Shown in pieces: positions 5,555-10,508 of a stretch of 21,925 nucleotides of DNA. Numbering within the stretch: position 1 is the first letter of the stretch; the number at the start of each line of letters is the position of its first letter. Source of the DNA: a virus; the IMG/VR virus record IMGVR_UViG_3300017769_000151, positions 1-21,925 of that record; one strand, given 5' to 3'. A program made the translations under genes and the position numbers. The notes beneath the pieces are model-generated. The model searched no databases. It worked only from the letters and a program-made list of their open reading frames with translations, and was not told the DNA's origin.

Positions 5555-6163
5555 TTATGATGCTTTTTTTGCAACTTGATCTATTGAGTAATCGGATATT
5601 TTTTGAGCTTCTTCACTTGAAGCAAAATCTATAAGTGAAAGTAAATCTTCACCAAATTCTGCAACCCAAATATCGGCAAAGTTTTTAAGTACATCTTCCT
5701 TAGTTCTAGGTGCAGAAGGTGTTTCTTCTGATGTCCCAACTTGGGACTCATCATTTTCAGAATTATCATTTTCAGACTTAGAAGGTGCAGGGTTAAAGTA
5801 TGCATTAGTTTTTGAAACAACCCCACGTACCCCATTAACTTTTGAAGACTTGGCATCTGCAGTTTGTGAAAATTCTACAATCTTTTCAATATCTGCAATT
5901 ATTGATTTGTAAGCACTTGTATCATTTTTGAATTGTCTCTTTTTGATAAGAACTTTTTTACCCTTGGCATTCTTTTTGAACTCAAACATAGCCTTGTAAC
6001 CATTCTCAAAAAGTTCTTCATTAGATGAAGATGTCAATTCTACACAAGCCATATACGTTGCACTATCTACACCCTTGGATAAATCCTTAAAGATGTCATT
6101 ATTAAGTCTATTAGTTCTAGTAACATAAAGAGAAATAAAAGTATTTGCATTTAAGTTTGTCAT
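5555..6163 (-). CDS. Hypothetical phage protein (202 aa)
   Basis: A 202-residue protein and the only gene between promoter P3 and the terminator at 5509-5541, so it is probably a monocistronic early transcript. Residues 1-120 look globular, with a basic patch (EFKKNAKGKKVLIKKRQFK). Residues about 125-152 are a Ser, Glu, Asn and Asp-rich linker that includes SQVGT, encoded by an internal palindrome. A helical acidic domain ends the protein (KNFADIWVAEFGEDLLSLID). The ATG at 6163 has GAAAGG about 8 nt upstream. It is the gene nearest the control region on this strand, the place where a regulator or single-stranded-DNA binding protein might sit, but no helix-turn-helix or OB-fold motif is evident to me. 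Confidence 0.8.
   Translation of the reverse strand: MTNLNANTFISLYVTRTNRLNNDIFKDLSKGVDSATYMACVELTSSSNEELFENGYKAMFEFKKNAKGKKVLIKKRQFKNDTSAYKSIIADIEKIVEFSQTADAKSSKVNGVRGVVSKTNAYFNPAPSKSENDNSENDESQVGTSEETPSAPRTKEDVLKNFADIWVAEFGEDLLSLIDFASSEEAQKISDYSIDQVAKKAS
5733..5747 (-). repeat. 15-bp palindrome, copy 8 (inside a gene)
   Basis: An exact copy of GTCCCAAGTTGGGAC in the disordered linker of the 202-residue gene, read in the same frame (Ser-Gln-Val-Gly-Thr) as the copy at 4992. Confidence 0.9.
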
Positions 6164-6204
6164 GATTTTTACCTTTCAAAGTAAAGTTGTTATTGATGTT
6201 TACT

Positions 6205-6232
6205 AGTATGCATGTTTTGAAAGCATTGTCAA
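6205..6232 (-). promoter_or_regulatory. Leftward sigma-70-type promoter P3
   Basis: On the minus strand, TTGACA (6232-6227), then CATACT (6210-6205) after 16 bp. ATACTA or TACTAG at 17-18 bp are alternatives. A full palindrome ends 2 bp upstream of the -35 box. The predicted leader is about 35 nt and leads to the gene starting at 6163. Confidence 0.6.
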
Positions 6233-6234
6233 AT

Positions 6235-6249
6235 GTCCCAACTTGGGAC
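6235..6249 (-). repeat. 15-bp palindrome, copy 9 (abutting P3)
   Basis: An exact copy of GTCCCAAGTTGGGAC on the minus strand, 2 bp upstream of the P3 -35 box. That is the position of an operator or activator site. Confidence 0.9.
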
Positions 6250-6381
6250 ATGCTCAAACGTATAGTGGAAGCCAAATAGATATTTTGGGACATAGCGAAA
6301 AGAGAACGAAACAGGAACAAAAGTGTTGGGGTAGGGTATGCATAAAATAAAGAGAATAGGTATCATTTTTTATAATCGTAA

Positions 6382-6397
6382 TGTTTCACGTGAAACA
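6382..6397. other. parS: parS-type centromere site (ParB binding), perfect 16-bp match
   Basis: TGTTTCACGTGAAACA, a perfect 16-bp palindrome identical to the chromosomal parS consensus bound by ParB in Bacillus, Caulobacter and most bacteria. A chance match in a window of this size is very unlikely. No parA or parB gene is visible here. The site is intergenic, between leftward promoter P3 and the rightward promoter. Known role of the site: it loads the CTP-dependent ParB clamp for DNA segregation. A role in this phage is inference. Confidence 0.85.
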
Positions 6398-6473
6398 ATT
6401 TAGGCAAGTGATACACTAACAGTTGACAATTATATAAAAAATCTAGGGTTTATAAGGGTTTAATGGGTAAAAA

Positions 6474-6488
6474 GTCCCAACTTGGGAC
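6474..6488 (-). repeat. 15-bp palindrome, copy 10 (control region)
   Basis: An exact copy of GTCCCAAGTTGGGAC on the minus strand, about 77 bp from the parS site and 207 bp before the rightward -35 box. It is the rightmost copy. None occurs beyond it. Confidence 0.9.
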
Positions 6489-6695
6489 ATAAAAATATTA
6501 TTTTTCTTGCAGTTTGTCGCATAATATCAAAAAATTGTCTGTTTTCAATGCCACCTGCCACTGCCACTACCCCCCATACAGTACGCATATACAGATAAAT
6601 ACACAGATAGGTAAAATTAAGTGTTAACCACTACAAGCAAGTGATAAATGCCAACTACCTAGTGCCTTGTTTTTAATGGTTTTATAAAAGGGGGG

Positions 6696-6724
6696 TTGAC
6701 AAAACACCAAAACTGCTATATAAT
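6696..6724 (+). promoter_or_regulatory. Rightward consensus sigma-70 promoter
   Basis: TTGACA (6696-6701), a 17-bp spacer and TATAAT (6719-6724): both boxes and the spacing match the consensus exactly. The predicted start near 6731 gives a leader of about 125 nt before the first rightward gene. It probably drives the whole small-gene and holin block. Confidence 0.85.
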
Positions 6725-6796
6725 TATGTATAACAGGTGTACAGGGAAAATGTATACATATAATAATGATATATATAACATATAAATGTAATACAT
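6716..6796 (-). CDS. Possible 26-residue hydrophobic peptide behind a strong ribosome binding site
   Basis: On the minus strand GGAGGAGG lies 10 nt before an ATG at 6796 that opens a 26-codon frame rich in Tyr, Leu and Ile. The frame overlaps the -10 box of the rightward promoter and has no clear promoter of its own. A+T-rich DNA readily gives such hydrophobic frames, so this may be chance; the ribosome binding site is the only real support. Confidence 0.15.
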   Translation of the reverse strand: MYYIYMLYISLLYVYIFPVHLLYIII

Positions 6797-6855
6797 TTTA
6801 AATGAACCTCCTCCTATATGATTATCCCCGTACTATACAATAATAAGACTTGACA

Positions 6856-7068
6856 ATGAGAAAAAAATCAGTAAAACTATATACACCAGAGAATATGCTG
6901 GAAGCATTTTATCATGCTATCCACACAAATACCTTGAATCGTTTACACATACCCCATAGTTCCGTGTTTTATGTTCGTGCAGCAATAGAAGCGAAGACAG
7001 GAAAAAGATATACACTAAAACACGTAGAGAACGCAATGAAAGCAGAGGGAATGTTAAATGATGTTTGA
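6856..7068 (+). CDS. Hypothetical phage protein, first rightward gene (70 aa)
   Basis: A 70-residue basic protein (MRKKSVKLYTPENMLEAFYH at the start). Two helical parts surround HIPHSSVFYVRAAIE, and the end (YTLKHVENAMKAEGML) resembles the recognition-helix half of a winged-helix or helix-turn-helix domain, but no firm family match comes to mind. I use the ATG at 6856. A TTG six bases earlier is possible. Neither start has a Shine-Dalgarno sequence. Lying first after the exact-consensus promoter, it could be a late regulator. That role is inferred from position only. Confidence 0.65.
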   Translation: MRKKSVKLYTPENMLEAFYHAIHTNTLNRLHIPHSSVFYVRAAIEAKTGKRYTLKHVENAMKAEGMLNDV

Positions 7069-7306
7069 GACATGGGTACTTGTATGCCTTATTGGTACAC
7101 AGAATATATGCCATACACTGTCCGATTTACACGGACCTTATGAAACCAAGAAAGAATGTGTGGCACGTGCTTACGAAATAGCAGTGGACTTGCCAGAACA
7201 TATGCCAAATTATGTTGCTGTTAAGTATAAATGTATTAAAAGCAAAGAAGACTTAGAAGGTAAGATAAACACAACATGGCAGCTAAACGAAAAAAGGGTG
7301 GATTAA
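7058..7306 (+). CDS. Small Cys-containing protein with hydrophobic N-terminus, paralogue A
   Basis: An 82-residue protein with a hydrophobic start (TWVLVCLIGTQNIC) that may act as a signal or anchor. A soluble part with Cys34 and Cys59 follows, spaced to form a disulfide if exported. It shares the pattern VLV-x3-GT, then T, C, A and PN, then a C-terminal Cys-containing strand with the protein at 9886-10068, so the two look like diverged paralogues. Its start overlaps the previous gene by 11 nt, with GAGGG upstream, and its end overlaps the next by 31 nt. A periplasmic or envelope role is plausible but not shown. Confidence 0.7.
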   Translation: MMFETWVLVCLIGTQNICHTLSDLHGPYETKKECVARAYEIAVDLPEHMPNYVAVKYKCIKSKEDLEGKINTTWQLNEKRVD

Positions 7307-7569
7307 AAGGCTTTACTCAAAAGAGTGGTGATATGCGTTCTACGAAGAGTGGAGCAGGTATGACCAAGAAGGGTGTTGCCAAGTATCGTAGAGAAAACCC
7401 CGGTAGTAAATTAAAAACAGCAGTAACAGAGAAGAAGCCTACAGGTAAAAGAGCAGCTAGACGTAAATCATTTTGTGCTAGGAGTGCAGGACAGATGAAG
7501 AAGTTTCCTAAAGCAGCTAAAAATCCTAATAGTCGTTTACGACAAGCACGAAGAAGATGGAGATGTTAA
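7276..7569 (+). CDS. Basic phage protein with KSFCARSAG motif (97 aa)
   Basis: A 97-residue, very Lys/Arg-rich protein. Features are a Gly/Lys start (MAAKRKKGGLKGF), a central MTKKGVAKYRRENPGSKLKT segment, the motif KSFCARSAGQMKKFP (about 65-79), and a C-terminal NSRLRQARRRWRC. This arrangement, with an internal Cys in a KSFCAR motif and a terminal Arg-rich RWxC, is a recurrent small phage protein of unknown role. The composition suggests nucleic-acid binding. The position before the packaging genes fits a late, possibly virion-associated protein. I cannot give a reliable database family. Confidence 0.75.
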   Translation: MAAKRKKGGLKGFTQKSGDMRSTKSGAGMTKKGVAKYRRENPGSKLKTAVTEKKPTGKRAARRKSFCARSAGQMKKFPKAAKNPNSRLRQARRRWRC

Positions 7570-7570
7570 T

Positions 7571-8104
7571 ATGAGTAGTCCTGCAAGGAAAAAAGCCGAA
7601 GAAAAGGCAATGGAGCTTAAAAAGAAAGTAGGTAAACAACCAAAAAGAATAGTTGGTAAAACTTACGTGACTAAAGAGGGAGATACTGTATCTGATATAG
7701 CAAAGTTAATGGGTACAACTGTTTCTAAAATTAAAGCAGCCAACGCTAGATTAAAAGATGTTAATAAATTACCTAAAGGTATAAGATTAAAATTGCCTGT
7801 TACTAAAACTGCAGGTAATATTGGAACATTTGATGCAGAATCAAATCCATATAAAGAAGGTGAAAAAGTAAAACTACGTATGGGTGGCTCATTAAGACCT
7901 GTCCCTAAAGGTGGGGGAGGTAAAGGATTGTCTAAACTTCCTACTCAAGTTAGAAATAAAATGGGTTTTATGAATAAAGGGTCTCTTGCAACAAAGAAGA
8001 AAACTAAAAGCAAAGCTAAAGGTGGCAAGGGCATTATAGTTGTAAGCATAGGTGTAGGTAAAGTTAAACCTAAGAAAAAAACTAAAGCAAAAAAGAAGAC
8101 ATGA
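7571..8104 (+). CDS. LysM-domain protein
   Basis: A 177-residue basic protein. Residues about 31-77 form a LysM domain (start YVTKEGDTVSDIAKLMGTTV, then INxAN-like IKAANARL, and end LPKGIRLKLP), a fold that binds N-acetylglucosamine polymers such as peptidoglycan. No signal peptide precedes it. The C-terminal 80 residues are Lys/Gly-rich and low in complexity (KLRMGGSLRPVPKGGGGKG, KKKTKSKAKGGKG). It starts one base after the previous stop and overlaps the next gene by 4 nt (ATGA). A role at the cell wall, either in virion attachment or to position a lytic factor, is inferred from the domain. Confidence 0.8.
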   Translation: MSSPARKKAEEKAMELKKKVGKQPKRIVGKTYVTKEGDTVSDIAKLMGTTVSKIKAANARLKDVNKLPKGIRLKLPVTKTAGNIGTFDAESNPYKEGEKVKLRMGGSLRPVPKGGGGKGLSKLPTQVRNKMGFMNKGSLATKKKTKSKAKGGKGIIVVSIGVGKVKPKKKTKAKKKT

Positions 8105-8361
8105 TCTCTCGTAACTATGCTTCTGAATACAGAAAGTATCAAAAGCAACAGAAACAAAAGAAAGACAGAGCTAGTAGGAACGCAGCTAGACGTGTCATGC
8201 TTAAAAAGGGTAAAGTTACCAAAGGGGATGGCAAAGATGTCTCCCATAAGAATGGGAATCCTAGAGACAATAGACCCAAGAATCTTACTGTAGAAAGACG
8301 CAGTAAGAATAGAAGTTATCGCAGAACTAGGACTGCAGGTAAACTTCATAGAACTGCATAG
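8101..8361 (+). CDS. HNH-like small basic protein
   Basis: An 86-residue basic protein. Residues about 46-65, VSHKNGNPRDNRPKNLTVER, match the second half of an HNH-type nuclease finger (H-x-[DN]-G-N-x3-N-x3-NL). The stretch before it is Arg/Lys-rich (RASRNAARRVMLKKG). The first conserved His of a full HNH site and zinc cysteines are absent, so it could be a non-catalytic DNA-binding relative. HNH proteins often sit near terminase genes and help in packaging cleavage, but this one lies 4.7 kb upstream. The ATG overlaps the LysM stop. Confidence 0.65.
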   Translation: MISRNYASEYRKYQKQQKQKKDRASRNAARRVMLKKGKVTKGDGKDVSHKNGNPRDNRPKNLTVERRSKNRSYRRTRTAGKLHRTA

Positions 8362-8376
8362 AAGGAGACAACAATT

Positions 8377-8547
8377 ATGCCGATGCATGGTAAAAAGAAA
8401 TCAAAGATGATGAACAAAGGTGGTGCTACCAAGAAGTCTAAAATGATGAATAAAGGTGGAGCTATGAAAAAAACAAAGTATATGGCTAAAGGTGGCATGA
8501 AAAAGACTATGGGTTATGCCCGAGGTGGAGCAGCTAGACGTAAGTAA
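8377..8547 (+). CDS. Lys/Gly/Met repeat miniprotein (56 aa)
   Basis: A 56-residue, highly basic protein made of near-repeats: KSKMMNKGGATK, then KSKMMNKGGAMK, then KTKYMAKGGMK, then MGYARGGAARRK at the end. There are no acidic residues. The ATG at 8377 has a strong GAAGGAG with a 9-nt spacer, and the TAA overlaps the next ATG as TAATG. The C-terminal GG(A/L)-x-RK ending recurs in the 1164-residue protein (MKRGGLASRK). Such Lys-Gly-Gly repeats might coat DNA or tether to the capsid interior. The role is unknown. Confidence 0.75.
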   Translation: MPMHGKKKSKMMNKGGATKKSKMMNKGGAMKKTKYMAKGGMKKTMGYARGGAARRK

Positions 8548-9257
8548 TGTCCTACCTCATTAGTAACATCCCACACTTCAAGTGTTGGGTGCGAAGAGAG
8601 TTCACTTGTAATCACCAACAATATCATGGTGAGTTCCTTCATGCGTTAGCTTTTGCAGTCAATACCATACCCGATAGGTCATTGAGCTTCCAAGTTGTAT
8701 TCACAGGTTGTACAGAAGATGAGAATGTACATGGTGGTGCAATGTGGGCAAGAATGCCAATACAGGCACTTGTAGCAGATATACCTGTAGATGAATGGGC
8801 AGAACCAATGGAAGACCATATATGTCAACCTTGGGATTGTGAAGCTAGAAACCATAGTGTCATTGTCATGGATAGAGTCAGTTCTTCCCCTTGGCTCTGT
8901 AAAATAGACAATGCATTTTATACTGCGAAGTATTTATTCACAGTAGATTATACCGATAGCGAAATAGCAGATGACCCTGCACAACACAAACAATCACACG
9001 TGATGTATTTGTTAGATGCAGGTGAGTGGACAGGTAACATTGTAGCATTACCAAATAACAGGGTAAGAGCAACAAGTCCTGCATTATGGGTTACAGGAGA
9101 AGGTGCTCCTGACTTTGCTCCTTCACAGTGGTTACACTCTGCAGAAGCACATGAGTCTTACCTAGACCCCTTTACAACATTTAACAATCTATACGAGGAC
9201 AGAAGTGGCAGTAAAAAAAGCAAAAGCAACAATAAAAAAAGTAGCAGGAAAACTTAA
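8547..9257 (+). CDS. Conserved hypothetical phage protein (236 aa)
   Basis: A 236-residue protein with a rich Trp/His/Cys content. Segments that look conserved are WVRREFTCNHQQYHGEFLHA (14-33), ENVHGGAMWARMPIQALVAD (about 59-78) and a C-terminal low-complexity tail of Ser, Lys and Asn. The pattern is mainly beta with no membrane span. I recall similar proteins in marine phage genomes without an assigned function. It could be structural, given its place in the late block. The start overlaps the repeat miniprotein, and its tail overlaps the next gene by 53 nt. Confidence 0.75.
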   Translation: MSYLISNIPHFKCWVRREFTCNHQQYHGEFLHALAFAVNTIPDRSLSFQVVFTGCTEDENVHGGAMWARMPIQALVADIPVDEWAEPMEDHICQPWDCEARNHSVIVMDRVSSSPWLCKIDNAFYTAKYLFTVDYTDSEIADDPAQHKQSHVMYLLDAGEWTGNIVALPNNRVRATSPALWVTGEGAPDFAPSQWLHSAEAHESYLDPFTTFNNLYEDRSGSKKSKSNNKKSSRKT

Positions 9258-9492
9258 AAAAGCTAGTAAAGCTCATGCAGGTCAAGCAAAGACGCTATCA
9301 GCACTTAAATTAAAAAGTGGTGGTAGCACAGTAAACAAAGCAGGTAACTATACCAAGCCTACTATGCGTAAGCGAATATTCAACAGAATAAAAGCAGGTG
9401 GCAAAGGTGGTGCTCCGGGTCAATGGTCTGCACGTAAAGCACAGATGATGGCTAAAGCCTATAAGTCAGCAGGTGGTGGATACAAAAACTAA
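9205..9492 (+). CDS. Small basic phage protein with GQWSARKAQ motif (95 aa)
   Basis: A 95-residue basic protein that starts with GTG at 9205, with GAGG about 7 nt upstream. Residues about 46-95 carry a compact conserved-looking domain (NYTKPTMRKRIFNRIKAGG, then GAPGQWSARKAQMMAKAYK, and GGGYKN at the end). The N-terminal third is Lys/Ala-rich and probably unstructured. Similar short proteins are frequent in marine phages, with unknown function. Its stop and the next ATG overlap (TAATG). Confidence 0.75.
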   Translation: MAVKKAKATIKKVAGKLKKASKAHAGQAKTLSALKLKSGGSTVNKAGNYTKPTMRKRIFNRIKAGGKGGAPGQWSARKAQMMAKAYKSAGGGYKN

Positions 9493-9791
9493 TGGCTAAG
9501 AAGAAAGACCCTAAAGTAGGTACAGGTAAAAAACCTAAAGGTTCAGATAGAAGGCTTTATACAGATGAAAACCCCAAAGACACTGTTAGCATTAAGTTTG
9601 CTACTGTATCGGATGCTAAAGCTACGATATCTAAAGTTAAAAAGATTAATAAACCATATGCGAGGAAAATACAAATCCTTACTGTCCTTGAACAACGAGC
9701 CAAAGTATCTGGGAAGAAAGAACAAGCAGCACTCGCTAAAAAAGCAAAAGAACAATTAAAGAAGGCACATGAACGAAAAAAGAAAAAATAG
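9492..9791 (+). CDS. Small basic phage protein with RRLYTDENP motif (99 aa)
   Basis: A 99-residue Lys-rich protein. The central part has a conserved look: KKPKGSDRRLYTDENPKDTV followed by IKFAT and a helical repeat (DAKATISKVKKIN, PYARKIQILTVLEQRAKV). The last 30 residues are Lys/Ala-rich helix. I recognise the type from phage and large-virus genomes but not the function and not the exact family name. Its 3' end overlaps the start of the Cys-rich miniprotein. Confidence 0.75.
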   Translation: MAKKKDPKVGTGKKPKGSDRRLYTDENPKDTVSIKFATVSDAKATISKVKKINKPYARKIQILTVLEQRAKVSGKKEQAALAKKAKEQLKKAHERKKKK

Positions 9792-9882
9792 ATGTGAGAC
9801 TTGTGAATGTTACGATTGCGATTGCGATGAGTGCAACTGTGATTGTCACGAAGAAGAAGAGGTACAGGGAGTACCTGTATAA
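9769..9882 (+). CDS. Cys-rich metallothionein-like miniprotein (37 aa)
   Basis: A 37-residue protein with eight cysteines between residues 9 and 26, spaced C-x2-C-x-C-x2-C-x-C-x2-C-x-C-x-C and followed at once by His27. Acidic residues (Asp/Glu) fill most gaps, and an acidic tail follows. The pattern of CxC and CxxC pairs is that of a metal-thiolate cluster, as in metallothioneins or a small zinc or Fe-S site. The ATG at 9769 has GAAGG 4 nt upstream and overlaps the previous gene by 23 nt. It ends 3 nt before the next gene. I know no named phage family with this exact layout. Confidence 0.7.
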   Translation: MNEKRKNRCETCECYDCDCDECNCDCHEEEEVQGVPV

Positions 9883-9885
9883 TTA

Positions 9886-10068
9886 ATGATAGAGTTTGTG
9901 CTTGTGTTTATGATGGGAACAAGAGTGATAGACCAAACACAAAGATTTGATGACATTGACAGATGTCGTTACTTTGCAGAACGTCTGCATAACCAACCAA
10001 CCATACCACAAAAAGAAGGACCAAACTTAACGATAACTTCATATTGTAAACCTATAAGGAAAAGATAA
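9886..10068 (+). CDS. Small Cys-containing protein with hydrophobic N-terminus, paralogue B
   Basis: A 60-residue protein: hydrophobic start (MIEFVLVFMMGTRVIDQTQR), one Cys at residue 27 after an amphipathic spacer, and a second Cys near the end (ITSYCKPIRKR). It follows the same plan as the protein at 7058-7306 and is probably a diverged copy. The N-terminal segment is short for a membrane span but could be a signal. Upstream there is only a distant GGGAG. Its TAA overlaps the next ATG. Function unknown. Confidence 0.65.
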   Translation: MIEFVLVFMMGTRVIDQTQRFDDIDRCRYFAERLHNQPTIPQKEGPNLTITSYCKPIRKR

Positions 10069-10508
10069 TGTTAGCAGAACTCGCAGCAGCAAACGCAGCT
10101 TTTAGTGTTATTAAAAGTTTTGTATCCAACGGAAAAGAATTAACAGGGTGTGCTAAACATATATCCGATTTTGTATTTTCAAAAGAGCAGTTAGAAAAGA
10201 AAGCGAAGAAACAAAAATCTAAAGGTGGTGGTTCAGACCTAGAAGAGTTCATGGCTCTTGAGCAGATAAAAGAAAAAGAAGCAGAACTCAAGAAGATGAT
10301 GATATACATAGGTAGACCCGGATTATGGCAGGATTGGCAAGAGTTCCAAGCAGAGGCTAGAAAGTCTAGACGTTATCAAGAAAAGATGAAAGAGAGAAGA
10401 CAAGCAGAGTTGATGGAATATTTTGGTTATGGTATAGCTTTTATATTCGTACTATTCTTTGCGGGATTACTAGCTTGGATTGTCGGCAAATGGACAGGGA
10501 AACTTTAA
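10068..10508 (+). CDS. Charged protein with C-terminal membrane anchor (146 aa)
   Basis: A 146-residue protein. An Ala-rich, mildly hydrophobic start (MLAELAAANAAFSVIKSFV) leads into a Lys/Glu-rich, largely helical middle (residues 40-115) with WQDWQEFQAEAR, and then a clear membrane span at about 120-140 (YGIAFIFVLFFAGLLAWIVG). With the anchor at the C-terminus, most of the protein should lie on one side of the membrane. It lies two genes before the holin, so a role in lysis control or virion injection is possible. I recognise similar proteins in marine phages but no function. AAGGA precedes the ATG. Confidence 0.75.
   Translation: MLAELAAANAAFSVIKSFVSNGKELTGCAKHISDFVFSKEQLEKKAKKQKSKGGGSDLEEFMALEQIKEKEAELKKMMIYIGRPGLWQDWQEFQAEARKSRRYQEKMKERRQAELMEYFGYGIAFIFVLFFAGLLAWIVGKWTGKL

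Larger units (their letters stand above)
6250..6855. other. Divergent control region, mostly non-coding
   Basis: About 600 bp without a convincing gene, separating leftward early genes from rightward late genes. It contains a lone palindrome arm (TTGGGAC, 6285-6291), a parS site (6382-6397), a full palindrome (6474-6488), a 10-bp direct repeat GCAAGTGATA (6404-6413 and 6637-6646), three close TGCCAC words (6549-6567), and the exact-consensus rightward promoter (6696-6724). The leader after that promoter is very A+T-rich. The region looks like a regulatory switch and possibly an origin or partition locus. Confidence 0.7.

Noticed and set aside
6117-6320. A 67-residue minus-strand frame crossing promoter P3 and a palindrome
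   Set aside because: It overlaps the start of the 202-residue gene, reads through the promoter, and has no ribosome binding site.
6423-6458. A second rightward promoter starting with TTGACA at 6423
   Set aside because: No -10 box lies at a usable distance. The nearest TATA-like words are 20-22 bp away.
1499-6488. The 15-bp palindromes as intrinsic terminators
   Set aside because: The copies lack a following U-run and lie before ribosome binding sites or within genes. Only the longer stem at 5509-5541 qualifies.
6116-6856. Integrase, repressor or att site in the control region
   Set aside because: I looked for a gene or an att-type repeat here and found none. The region holds only binding-site-like elements.
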